Shown: positions 1-10,712 of the stretch, one piece after another
Position numbering within the stretch: the first letter of the stretch is position 1
How the letters are laid out: each line of letters starts with the position of its first letter
Source: Pezicula radicicola
Taxonomy: Eukaryota > Ascomycota > Leotiomycetes > Helotiales > Dermateaceae
Length of the DNA stretch: 64,000 bases
Reading direction: 5' to 3'
Assembly (NCBI GenBank): GCA_003008705.1
Contig: PDUO01000056.1
Coordinates: 215,172-279,171 of the forward strand
Notes under the pieces: generated by a model
Told to the model about the DNA's origin: nothing
Seen by the model: the letters and a program-made list of their open reading frames with translations, nothing else
Database searches by the model: none
Translations under genes and position numbers: made by a program

Positions 1-363
1 TTTGCGGCTCTTTATGCACCTAGTTTGCCTTTCTTTAATCCTCCTCCTTTGAAGCTCTTTTCTCCTCGACACGTACTCTACCTAAATTATCCTTGCTTTT
101 TCGTTTGTCTAAACTTTGGCCTATAGGATGTCGGAGATGCTCTAATATAGTATATCTTGTGTGGTTCTACAATAGAGGTTAGAAGTAGTACTTGATAGCA
201 CTAATCTTATATACCGTTATCGAAAACATAAAGCAAGCTGTTACTATCCGCAAAAAAGTGATTCCGATGTTATACTAGCACTTGATCTGCAAGTTGAGCT
301 AATGTACTTTGAAGACCTTGAACTGTCACAAGTAAAGTTTGAGAAATAGTATTTCAATTTATA
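1..363. other. gene-free left edge
   Basis: AT-rich sequence downstream of the first gene, which ends at 364 on the minus strand. I see no ORF with coding character, repeat or RNA here. It may hold the 3' untranslated region of that gene. Confidence 0.5.
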
Positions 364-1154
364 CTACTTTAGAAGTTGTGATAGTGCGGATGTCCTTGGT
401 ATTTTTGTCATTGTACTAAGCCAGGCAAAGTCTCTCTCATACGCTTCCCAAGTCTGTCTTGGTGCTTGCTTTTCCAGAAACATCCCGAGATCCCGGAGGG
501 CTTGTAGGCCGTATGCCTTAGCAACTTCTCTCCTTGTAGAAACACCCATAATTTGAGGGTTTACAATGTTGTCCAAGTTTTGTCCCATCCAATGATACCA
601 GAACACCTTACATGCATAATAATCCAATTCTTCCACATCGAGTAGATCGTCAAGGAAATTTTGATCGAGCGGCATTTCCCCTTTAATATAACTCGCGTAC
701 TGAACTACCATCTCCTTCACCTTCAAGTGACGACCAGCCATAAAAGTATTATCATCATCGATAATTTCCACGAACCTTATTATTCCTTAGTTAGCCCCCT
801 CGTAGTGAGAACAAATTCTAGCGTTACTTACAGTACAGCTCCCGTCGCCCTTTCATCTCTCAGAATATGCCATATTCCTCGCTCGCCTCTCTCACACCTA
901 AACAAATGGAGTTGCTCGAGAAAGGATGTAATAAGGATATTTTCACTCTCATTTAGACTTCCGTGGACTCCAGTTTGTCTAGAATGAGGATCGTCGGCGT
1001 ACGAGAATTGTAGTAATTTGGACCTACAGGTCAGAAGACATTCAAAAAGAGCAAAGTGACAGCGAACTAAGTCTCCTTTTCTGATGACCTTATCTTCTTG
1101 TTGTTGTATATTATCAAACGTCTGCCGGATCTTGTAGAAGCCAAGTTTTGACAT
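364..1154 (-). CDS. hypothetical protein, two exons, 244 aa
   Basis: Two minus-strand ORFs join across a 56-nt intron (831 to 776) with a GTAAGT donor, a CTAAC branch point and an AAG acceptor; the reading frame is kept (CTG TTC GTG GAA at the junction). I chose the ATG at 1154 (MSKLGF) because codons upstream of it look random. The protein is mostly helical and charged, with Trp/Tyr-rich patches in the second half (DYYACKVFWYHWMG) and no signal peptide or membrane segment. I do not recognise the family. The splice geometry and unbroken 244 codons argue for a real, possibly lineage-restricted gene. Confidence 0.5.
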
Positions 1155-3069
1155 CTTAGCTCTGGTATAAAATAAAAGATAATTGAGAAAAGTGATGGGG
1201 ATTCGACAGAAGTGCCTCGTTCTACTCCTTATATCTTGAATCGGCCATAAGGTAAAAGGGACATAAAAGTAAAGATTAGCTAGTAATTCATGGTACAAGC
1301 CGGATCCTTAGGCTGTAGAAAAGTTAAATTCCGTAGTAGACATCATATATGCACATAAGACAGTAAAGGAACAGTGCGCCGAGAAGGGGGTGTTGCTTTC
1401 GTACGGAAAGATTCTTGTCTGAGTAAGAACACCCCCTAGGATGCCAAGGCACTTTAATAGATAACGAAAATTCCCTCGAGGATGCTGGAAAACCGTTTAG
1501 ATAAGACGAAAGAGATGTTCCGAGACAGGGCTAACACTAAACATAGCAAAGACAAACTTCTAAATGTACTACAACAGGACTCCATTTAAGCGAGGGAAGA
1601 AGTTGTACCAAACATCAACGTTAGGTTTAATGCCTCCCGCCAGTAGTTGCAAATTCTGGGAACTTTTCGTTTAATCCCTCTAAGAGGAACCATGTAAATG
1701 ATATAAGAGCTAAGATACCAGCAAAAAATTGAACTAGAGCTAGATATACATAGAAACCAATCGCTTCTTATCATGTTGGCACAGCAACTGTTTACCAACC
1801 AATGTCTCCATAAGTTCTGTTTCTGAAATCGATATATGATGCCTACAGCTTCCAATAATAGAAAACATACGAACCCCAGCACAGGAATCTCTCCTTTTTA
1901 AGTGAAGCGGCGTGATGGATATATCCCTAGGAGCTCGCCACAGCCGAGCGAAGAGGAGTGAACAAAATAGCCTCTTAGAGAATCGCCATATCAATGTCCT
2001 TCCTCCATCACAAGCAAATACTGTATCAAAGGAGGCATCGATGCACTGTCCAGCTCCAGAGAGCTGAAATATACCTGATTTTACCGACACGATCTTGAGA
2101 TGGCCGTTACCCTTAATAAAGTAGGATCCATTCGTGTGAAGGCATTTCCTACCCTATTAAATTAGAACTTAGTAAGGTAATAAGAGAAGAGTAAATAGTT
2201 GGCCCACCTCTACCGAAGATTGAAAGCCTGTACCGTTGTCAGATGATAAATTGTTGAACCTAGACTGCGACAGTGTAAGATGCGGAACCTATGCAATATC
2301 GGTAAGCTACATATTCTAGAGTGGAAATCGGCCGACTCACATTCAAGACCTCGACAACCTGGCCAATAATCGTAGTCATTGTATTGTTGTGAGGAGTTGG
2401 GCCGTCAGACGTAATGGTAGTGTAAACAGGGTGGTTCATCGTGTGTGTAAACATGAATCTGCAGGGTATACCAAGGAATGAGAGGGTAGGAGTCGGTTTA
2501 GCCTTGGATGCCTCGTCTCGTCCGTCTGTAGAGTAACGTAAAGTGAGTATGTACGGTGAAGGCAGACACAGCGCGGTAGCGGTAGGCAATACAAATGAGG
2601 ACAGCAGAGACTGGCTCGTTCTGCAACTTCTTTTTTATACATTCTAGGGCAATTCATACAGAAACGATAGCATGGACTGTCTTTCCACCTCCGGTTAGTG
2701 GAATTATTCCCCGGATACCAGTATGGCAATAACTCAAGCAGCAAAGGATTGAATCAGTAATCCTACTGGGTGGAACAACTAGAACCACCACACGATATAT
2801 GAATTTGTAGTTGTGCCATGGAATCAAGGCAAAACTGCAAGTCAATTGAGACCAAGCTATGCCACAACTACGATTTGATAGGTCAGTGCGCGCTGATCCT
2901 GAAAATAGGCATTGCCTGTGGTAGCGAGTGGGTCGGGTCACATCTTAGGGTTGGCAAGGATATGGTAACAAAGAGGGGTGTTTGTCGCCAACCTTTGTTG
3001 CCACTTTATGTCAGTCGTGCTGGAAGTTCCCTAAACTTTCCTCCACCTTCACCTTCAGCTGTTTCTACT
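1155..3069. other. intergenic, possible decayed coding fragments
   Basis: Overlapping short minus-strand ORFs at about 1586-2090 and 2260-2940 switch frame without plausible splice sites. The 1586-1882 frame has hydrophobic stretches that could be remains of a membrane protein, but I could not assign a family and do not call a gene. The rest looks non-coding. The 5' part of the next gene may extend into 2818-3069, which is open in its frame. Confidence 0.35.
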
Positions 3070-5312
3070 ATGGAAGACCAAGTCCTCTCGTCTCTGTGTA
3101 CAGATCCTGTATCCTACTTTACATTCAATGAGCAGAGAGAAGCTCTTAAACAGTGTAAAGCCCCTCAGCGGAAGGTCTCTCGTGATGGCAACACATATAT
3201 TCATATGGTGGTTCCAATCCTTGGGCATTGGGTTGCTGTACAAGTCACGATATCTCCATTCACTCTTGAACGATTTCCCGGACAGACTTTCTTCTCATCC
3301 CAACTTCGTTATGGACCCTGCTGCCACCAAGTAAGCCACAGAGACGCATGGGACATCGTCAGAGATACAGTCCAGAAAGTTGTCGATTCCTGTTACCGAC
3401 CAGTCTGTTGGGACTACTCCTTAGGGCAGTAGTAAGTTAGCCTCTACCAGATACTAGATGAGAGAGCGAGCTAACAAGAGGACAGTTGTACTTTGGATCA
3501 TCCTACCAACATTGATATTGAACAATGTGTTCCAGTCGTGAAATCCAGAATTCAAGTTTATGCGGGGTCCACACAGACTGGATCAACAAGCCTTGCTCAA
3601 GGCCACACATCCACTACCGACGGTCTTGCTCCGGACCGCTCAATTGTCGCCATAAGCCTCGCAAATAAGAGCTCTACTTCGAGCGAGCAACTCAGTGCCA
3701 ACAGTCTTCTTGCTCCAGCCCATTTCAATAACACCAATACTCGTTCATCTCAAGGCCACGTCACCCGCAGCGAAGCTTTCGATAGTCCCTACGGCACGAA
3801 CAGCCTTGCATGTCGTGGGCTACAGTCTCCATCTACTAGTTTTAAAAGAAAAGTTGGGAGTACTAGATCAACTGCAGAGCTCAACACAAAGCACCAGCGA
3901 ATTTCAAAAGAGAATAAGGACGCACAACTTGTTAAACACACTACGGCTTGGTTGAAAGAAGGCCTCGAGAAGTTATCTGTTCAGAGCTTCCCAACCCTTA
4001 TAACGCTATCCGATATTATACCAACTCAACAACAAGCGGACGCGAATACTTGTGCAGATTACCTATGGAGATATGCAGACAAGGCAGAGACTACATTAGC
4101 AACCGTTATCTGGTCCCTGCGGTATATCGCGGCTTGCTCCTTGTTAGTGGGTGCTACATTTGCTTCTTCGCCTTCTTCAACAGTAGCAATGGGCTTACAG
4201 GTATAGTTTTTGGTTGTATTTACAAGTCAAGAAATATACTAATAAGAATTGCCTAGTCTGTCAAAGCCTGTAGACATAGCATTCATCACTGGCGGTGTTC
4301 CGCAGAAATTATCAACTCAATCATAAATGGGATGCTGTCGAGCTGGAATAACGAAGCTTACCTTATCTACCATGTCTTTGCTGGTATGTAAACGTTAAAT
4401 ATATCCATAGACCATCCGATTGCTAATATCAATAAAGCTAAAGGGCACACTCTAAGTGGCGTAGCCCGTCTCTCTGAGGCAAGGCGGAAGACTTTTGTTT
4501 CAGGAGTTGTTAATGGCTTAAAACTCCTCTCAGCTCCTAAGAGGATTGAGGGAATGCATCTTTTCAATCCGACCATAATTCTTGGTGGTATCCTCCGCAG
4601 AAGGTATAATTTTTCAACCATTTAATATCAGTTTGGACTAACGCCCGTCGAGCCATAAGGACATATGCCAAGCAATAGGGCTTCCATCGGCCATAACCAG
4701 CAGGACCATCGAGGAGAGTGAAGGACCATCGGCGCTAATTCCTGATATGGCTAATCCTTGCCACCGTATAAATGAGTTCCATCTTACCCTTTTGGCTCCG
4801 TCCGTCAAATTGCATCCAGGAGTTTTATCGACACCAAATGCGGTCATTCCAATGACAAACCAGGCACCTCTTCAACAATCCAGCGGCAACCATGATGGCA
4901 ATGCTCATACGGCTAGCCTTACACCTCTCTGCACGGCGTTGATAGGCCATGGTGGCGGGGTGATTGCAAATCCTCAGCATGGGTTGGACAAACCAGCCAG
5001 TCCAGGTCTTGACCTAGAAGGCACTAATCTACCAAGCGGGCCAGAAGCCACAATGGCTTGTGATTGGGAGTCAGAGAATTCAGGTAACATGTTGAAAAAA
5101 AATCGATTTGAACGTGACTAACTGTTTCTGAAGGCGTAAACACCGTAAATCCTATGCTTCCTCCAGCATCATTTGTAAGCCCACAACCCACACAACTAAA
5201 TCTTAACCAGACATCAAACCAGCAGGAGACACCATACTGGAATGATATGGGCAATCCGTACTGGCATGACATGGATAATCCATACTGGCATGAAATGGGG
5301 ACAGTCGGCTAA
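3070..5312 (+). CDS. hypothetical protein, six exons, 659 aa, with C-terminal aromatic repeats
   Basis: Six exons: 3070-3431, 3486-4200, 4257-4383, 4438-4603, 4653-5083 and 5134-5312. The introns are 49-56 nt, each with a GT donor, a CTAAC/CTAAT branch point and an AG acceptor, and the frame is continuous through all five. I used the ATG at 3070 (MEDQVL); an in-frame ATG at 2818 is possible. The N-terminal third has a GHWVAVQV strand that recalls the His-Trp motif of C48/Ulp1-like peptidases, but no Asp/Gln/Cys completion is visible, so I make no catalytic call. The middle is Ser/Thr-rich and low in complexity. The last 30 residues hold three imperfect copies of a PYWxDMxN unit. The gene ends 40 bp from the convergent neighbour at 5353. 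Not a family I can name. Confidence 0.6.
5261..5307 (+). repeat. short coding tandem repeat (8-codon PYWHDMDN unit)
   Basis: The end of the preceding gene encodes PYWNDMGN, PYWHDMDN and PYWHEMG back to back, about 2.9 units of 24 bp. Tyr-Trp-His clusters of this kind could form a short metal- or ligand-binding tail, but that is only a guess. Confidence 0.6.
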
Positions 5313-5352
5313 ATTTCCGCCCTTGATGAACTCCCTCTAGAACCTGCGACCC

Positions 5353-5851
5353 TTACTTGCTAAATCCGAGATCAATGGATAATAGCTTTCCTGTTCCATC
5401 CAACTCAAGCGAAGTATTCTCGCCAATATAGATCGGTCGTCCAACTTCTAATACTATGTTATCCTGAGCTCGGAGGCTCCCAATCACCATAAGTGGTATT
5501 ATAATCAATGCGCGTTGTGGGTGTGGGGGATCCGGGACTTTTCCATGTTGATGAAGGAAAGCGCCTTGCCATCGAAGATAATAAACGTTCGGGTTTAGAT
5601 TAGAAGATTGGATCTATAAGTTTGGTTAGATCGAGAATTGCTTTTAGTTATATCGATCGTACCTTGGGATACTGGGTTTCCATGAAGTGTTTAATAATAG
5701 CTTTGTAAGGGGGCGTTATTTCGACAGCAAGGTGTTCTTGTCCAATTGGAATCGACCTTTCTCCATCTCCCTCCTGCACAGCTTTGGTAATGAGGTCGAG
5801 AAATTCCTTATCCAGCTGAGGCCCATTCTCTACGCATACATCTCCAGGCAT
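5353..5851 (-). CDS. hypothetical protein, two exons, 149 aa
   Basis: Exon 1 (5851-5663) and exon 2 (5613-5353) join in phase 0 across a 49-nt intron with a GTACGA donor, CTAACC branch point and TATAG acceptor. The spliced frame is open from MPGDVCVE to SIDLGFSK. Upstream in-frame codons exist, but the ATG at 5851 gives the most protein-like start. The N-terminal half is acidic and helical; the C-terminal half has alternating hydrophobic residues typical of beta strands (for example RALIIIPLMVIGSL). It has no signal peptide or membrane segment. The family is not recognised. It lies tail-to-tail with the preceding gene, 40 bp apart. Confidence 0.5.
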
Positions 5852-6084
5852 TTTGTTACTATTATCAGTAAGGAGTAAGAACGTGTTCACTTGCAGAGCA
5901 CGTACGCTTTGCGAGGACGTAGAGCTTAATAATGAAAGATGAAGCTTTTGCGCAGACTGGCCGGGATGACGTGTTTCAGATCTACTGGTTATCACATCAC
6001 GTGCACGCCCCACTACATGCACACCTAAATTGCCGAAATATTGATTATCTCTCAACAACTTCAAAATTAAATAACTTTATCAAT

Positions 6085-6327
6085 ATGGATCCAAATATGA
6101 CATCTGAAGATCGAATGGAAGGCGCTCTTCAAGAGCTTTCTACCCTAATAATTTGGAATTATTCTGATATTGCTAGGCGTTGGAAAATCGACCGAACTAC
6201 ACTTTCCCGGCGTCATAGAGGGGTAACTACCTTACAGCGAATTTTGTATAATTTCGAAGCAATAGCTCGGAATACAGAGAATAAAGATAGTTTCAGAAAA
6301 GCCCTCGACTACTATCGAAAGATCTAA
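6085..6327 (+). pseudogene. solitary pogo/Fot1-type transposase helix-turn-helix fragment
   Basis: An 80-codon ORF starting at the ATG at 6085 contains MTSEDRMEGALQEL followed by a helix-turn-helix with the stretch RTTLSRRHRGVTT. That matches the N-terminal psq/CENP-B-type DNA-binding domain of Tc1/mariner-pogo (Fot1) transposases in fungi. The ORF stops shortly after the helix-turn-helix, and the DDE catalytic domain that normally follows is not seen in any frame of the next 1.5 kb. It is most likely the 5' end of a decayed transposon; a small domesticated DNA-binding protein is less likely. The frame is also open upstream to 5932. Confidence 0.55.
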
Positions 6328-7720
6328 TTGTGTTACTAGAGAACAAGCCTTAAGAATATATCCTAGGAGGCTGTAATAAGCTATAGTTGCATTCCTACTA
6401 GACTTTAGAACGACTTACTCGACCTTGTCCCACAAGGGCCGTTAGCTAAACCCGCGGATAAACTAGGTTGGCAGTCGCCTGTGTCGCTCTAGGGACTAAT
6501 TGAGGTGTTGTATTACTTTTATTAATACTCCTGCTCAATGTTGGGATCTGCTCGCGTCCGTACCATGATGCTAACTGTCGATCGAAAGGCTTGCGAGAGC
6601 GACGAGGAGGTAAGCTGCTGGATGGCTAAATTCGATATTGACTAAGCTGTACATTTTGTGCAATTGTGTACTAACAAGAGTGTAACTGAGGTCAGAAGGA
6701 TTTGAGTGCGCTCGGTGGGCTACTCGTGTGAGTAGGCTTTCGCTGTCCATTACCCAGGCAAGACTCAGGTCAGCTTTCTCATGTCACCTTTCTCATGTCA
6801 CGTGAAACTGTTAAGTTGCTGTCTAGAATATTCTAGCAACGTGGCATTGAATGGCATCCTTCCTTCGTGTTTCTCCTAGATACTGGCTCCTACTCTTGTT
6901 AGCCTAGTCGTCGCACTATCAACTCCGGCAATATCTCCCACCTAGTATTACACTATCAGTACTGTAGGGCATAGGTTTTATTGGCAAGTTATGGCTTGCT
7001 AAGATGGCGTTTTGGGCGCCGTACTAATGTGATAGGATTGGACAGCCGATCTGCCGCACGCCTCCAACCTGCTCGCCTCCAACCTGCTCCTACTATCGGC
7101 AAGTCATGAACTGCGCAGATACTTCGAAGTAGCGTCTAATCTACGGAGGTCACGGCAAAAAATTATTGGACTATATAGGTCGTATACCGTATTCACTAAT
7201 CTAATACCCTACGGCCTGGCAATGAATACTGTGAACAGCCTGTAGAGATTATTTTCTAGTGGCGTACTATAGGGCTATACGTGAGAATATAGGCAGCTTC
7301 CTATTATTTCCGGCGCATAGGAGCCTATACCCTACCGCTAAGCTCTTATTTCCGGGCCTTACCTAGGCTATAATCGAGTCCAATAACTTTTTGCCGTAAC
7401 CTTTAGACTAACACCAATTTCGACTTTTGCTTCTTAGAAGGGGGTACGACGAAGAAGAAGTCTTGCCGGGCACGTGAGGGGTGGGTGTTAGGCGAGAAAT
7501 TAGACTTTGGTGGTAGTGGATATCAAACATTGTGAGGCTTGAGGCTGAATTACTAGTCACGTACTCTTTGACAAGAGTAATCCAAAGTCTGCTCTAGTAG
7601 GAACCCTGTAAGGGAACAGAAACGGATTCCCGGGCAAAATTCAGTAAGGAAATTATAGCCGGGGTACATAGGAGGCCAAAGTGGGTTCTACATCATGGTG
7701 CGGAGGACTCAGGGCCTGTT
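6328..7720. other. gene-free stretch, possibly decayed transposon body
   Basis: No coding signal in any frame. Sequence following the transposase fragment has frequent stops, and near 6775-6800 a short direct duplication (ctttctcatgtcac) is visible. It may be the eroded body of the element, but I could not find matching ends. Confidence 0.35.
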
Positions 7721-7875
7721 CAGGCTCTGCTCAGGCTCTGCTCAGGCTCTACTCAGGCTCTACTCAGGCTCTACTCAGGCATACTCAGGCTCTACTCAGG
7801 CTCTGCTCAGGCATGCTTAGGCTCTGATCAGGTATACTCACCCTCGGCTCAGGTATACTCACTCTCAGCTCAGGT
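7721..7875 (+). repeat. 11-bp minisatellite (caggctctrct)
   Basis: About 10-13 head-to-tail copies of an 11-bp unit, caggctctgct / caggctctact. Copies toward the right end diverge (aggcatgctt, aggtatactca). It sits in gene-free DNA downstream of the transporter gene. Confidence 0.85.
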
Positions 7876-8338
7876 TAAAGCAGCAGCAGCTCACGTCCGG
7901 AGACTAAAACAGAAGCAGCGAAGATGAGATTAGAGTATGACTTTCGTGGTAAAAAGTCGACTTCGCGGAGAACGGAAAATGTGATAGATTTTGCACCCGT
8001 AGACGCTGCCTCCCCTATAATTTCCTTGTGGCTGTGGAGGAAGATGGGCGTGGGTTCGAGATTGAAGAAAGGAGGAGCAGGAGGAGGAAGAGGAGCAGGA
8101 GGACCAATGCTTAGTGCATCCTTCTCTATAGCTGTTTATTATTCTCTCGGATGAATCTAGAATCAATGTCAGGTAGAGTAGTGCTCTGGAAACCATGAAC
8201 ATTTTACCAAGTTGGTGTAGCACATGGGTAGCAAGTTTCATTTCTAGAGTAAGTGCCAAATGTCGTTGTCAATCGTATACACATCATATTCTTCCTTTTA
8301 GTGGACCACCATAACACTCAAACTATCCCAGAATCACA
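7876..8338. other. intergenic with purine-rich GGAGGA tract
   Basis: Downstream of the transporter stop. A GGAGGA/GCAGGA-rich tract spans about 8066-8104. Short ORFs on both strands here are a by-product of that tract; no gene is supported. Confidence 0.5.
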
Positions 8339-10142
8339 TCAAACTCTCTCCACCTGTTGAACCTCCTCTCGAGGAATCTTCTGATCTGTGAGGATATCGG
8401 CCGCAGCTTGTTGCTCGTCTGCATCACGCTCACCGAATCTTCCAATCTGGTACCATTTGAGAGTGAATAGTCTGTCCATACCCTCCAAACTTCTCCCAGC
8501 AGTCTCGGGTATGAAGAACCACGCCCATGCACCGCCAATGATGGTTATAACGGTGAATAGCCAGAAGGTGCCGGCTGGACCAAGCCCGCCTGCTGATCTC
8601 TCAAGCAACATGTTGGGAACAGCTCTGCTGTTGCCATATTGGTTGACGAAATGGAAGCACATGACCATACTGCTGGAGATTGCGCGAATTCGGAGAGGGT
8701 AAATCTCAGCGTTCAGGAGGTACTGCATGCTGTTCCACCCCATTGCCCACCCGAAACCTGAGATGTAAATCATGACAATAGCAGCAGTGCTCGCGTGTTT
8801 TTGCGACGAGGTAAAGGCCTGTCCGTCCTCAAGTGTAGGCACTGCGGTCAGAAATGCGGCAATAAAGCACATGGAAATAGCTTGAAGTCCAATGCCGATT
8901 CCAAGAGATCGTTTGCGACCAATAACATCGACGAGGAAGAGAGCGCAGATGATGGCAGCGACAAACTTTACGACTCCGAAAATTGCTGTGGCGAAGAGCT
9001 TCTCATTCTGACCTTTAGTGCCGAGTAGAGCAAAGAACTCTGGCGCGTAGATCGTTATACTCTGGGCTCCAGACCACTGAGAGAGCAACTGAGAGAAGAG
9101 ACCAAGGTAGATTCGGTAGAAGTTGTTTGGCATGAGGAACATCTCTTTGAGCACACCCGTCCAACCCTGTCCAAGCGTGGCCTCTTTTTCTTCTTGAAGT
9201 TGCAACTGGATGTCCGAAATCTCTTTGATGACATGCTGGTCATCGACTGACAGCCCTCGCACACGGGCTAAGTTGACTAAGGCTTTATCATCGTGGCCAA
9301 TCTTTACCAAGTATCTCGGGGACTCGTAGTTAAAGAAGGAGAGGATGAGAATGATTCCAGCGAACATGACATGGATGGTTGTTGGGACGACCTATTGTCG
9401 ACAGTTAGTGCTCGGTCTCCTGACAGCATTGGGGAAAGCCATTACGTACCCATTGGTTGCTTGTCCCGGTGGCAATGTGAAGCTCACTGCCCCAAGATGC
9501 GAAGTAGGCGAGCATTATTCCAATATACACAGCTCCAGAGAATGCGCAAGTACAGAGACCACGAACGGACTTTGGTGCGATCTCAGACAGGTAGACAGGC
9601 GCCACAACAGTTGTCTGGCCGATTCCAAGTCCAGCAATGAAGCGACCAGCGTACACCTGACCAAGCCGGCCACCATTTGTGAGAAAAATGACAACACCGA
9701 GGATCCAGAGGCAGCAAAGTTGCCGAGTAGCCCAGAGACGGCCAATGCGATCGCAGAGAACAAACGCACTGGATATTTGTTAGTAACGTCCGAAAGCTTC
9801 AGATCTATTCGACCTACATTCCCGCACCACCAACACTTCCAATCTGCACCATGGCGGAGATGTTTCCCTTGACGTTGGCAAGTTCTACATCGCCTAACTT
9901 GTCAAGTCCAAGAAGCTTTATGAAATGAGTTTTCGCCAGTGTGCCCGAGATCAGACCTTCGTCAATACCTACTCATCGATTAGTTGTGAACAGGCACAGA
10001 AGGGAGAACAAGTACCTCTAGCAGCACCCATGATGCCAAAAGACAGAACAGCAAACCATAGTCGCCAGTTCAAGACCTCTTTTGGGTCATCACCCCTATT
10101 GAGCTTAAAGATGTTTTGCGGTTTACCGCCTCCTCCTGCCAT
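8339..10142 (-). CDS. MFS sugar transporter, quinate-permease type (SP family)
   Basis: Four exons (10142-10016, 9968-9818, 9768-9450, 9391-8339) give 549 aa, the normal length for a fungal sugar porter. Motifs in order: N-terminal RLWFAVLSFGIMG and GIDEGLISGT (helix 1), DRIGRLWATR (loop 2-3), YAGRFIAGLGIGQ (helix 4), PVYLSEIAP, ESPRYLV (after helix 6), DVIGRKRSLG (loop 8-9) and PETAGRSLEGMD (after helix 12). All are signatures of proton-coupled sugar porters at the plasma membrane. The GGGGKPQN start and the RGIDEG loop recall fungal quinate/sugar permeases of the QutD group, but the substrate cannot be read from sequence. All introns are 46-58 nt with good GT/AG sites; the gene looks functional. 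Confidence 0.9.
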
Positions 10143-10264
10143 GGTAACGTGGTTTAGCGCTGAAAACAAGATTCGGGCTTTTGGCTTGAGAGTTTGAATG
10201 GCAGGCACGAGCGAAGCAAAGGAGAGCTACACGCAGAGCTAGAAACACGGGAAAGCCATCTGAG

Positions 10265-10278
10265 CTTATATACATTGG
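10265..10278 (-). promoter_or_regulatory. TATA box with adjacent CCAAT for the transporter
   Basis: On the minus strand TATATAAG (10272-10265) lies about 125 bp upstream of the transporter ATG, with CCAAT at 10278-10274 directly before it. Position and orientation fit a core promoter. Confidence 0.5.
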
Positions 10279-10496
10279 CAAGCCCGAAACTTGGCAAAGA
10301 GGAATATCCCTCAGTGTCGGAGCTCTCTCCACATCGTGGAGGCCCCAGATACAGACACGATCATGCCTGTAAGACAGGTTGGGGATGTGGTCAGCAGTTT
10401 TCCAAGGAAAAACGGCCAGAACCCCAACGATCATCGCAGTGTGGGCAGATTCTTCTATGGCCAAGGTGCTATTCGAGTCATTAGAATTACACAACA

Positions 10497-10508
10497 CTGG
10501 GCGCCCAG
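10497..10508. promoter_or_regulatory. 12-bp palindrome CTGGGCGCCCAG, copy 1
   Basis: A perfect 12-bp palindrome about 355 bp upstream of the transporter ATG. The identical 12-mer recurs 204 bp further upstream. Two exact copies in one promoter suggest a dimeric regulator site (inference). Confidence 0.5.
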
Positions 10509-10700
10509 GAGAGAAGTCGGAAGGTCTAGGGACTGTTGGTTTTATCGGAAGCGCAGAACAGTGCAAGAATGGGACGAGAATTGAGTCTGGGTCTATAAAA
10601 TCATGGGGTTGAGGATTGCGAGCGGGGCTCACCCAGTCTCCTGGCTTACTTTCGTGGGGTATGCTCTGGCAGTATTACTGGAGAAAAAGAGAATACGTTC

Positions 10701-10712
10701 CTGGGCGCCCAG
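10701..10712. promoter_or_regulatory. 12-bp palindrome CTGGGCGCCCAG, copy 2
   Basis: Second exact copy of the palindrome, about 560 bp upstream of the transporter ATG. Confidence 0.5.

Noticed and set aside
3070..3431. Ulp1/C48 cysteine peptidase domain in the six-exon gene
   Set aside because: Only a His-Trp strand motif is seen; the Asp and Gln...Cys parts of the catalytic set are not found.
7721..7875. CRISPR array
   Set aside because: Units are contiguous 11-bp repeats without spacers, and the genome is eukaryotic.
10123..10632. 169-codon minus ORF and overlapping plus ORFs upstream of the transporter
   Set aside because: They overlap the transporter start and its TATA/CCAAT region, overlap each other on both strands, and have no protein-like pattern.
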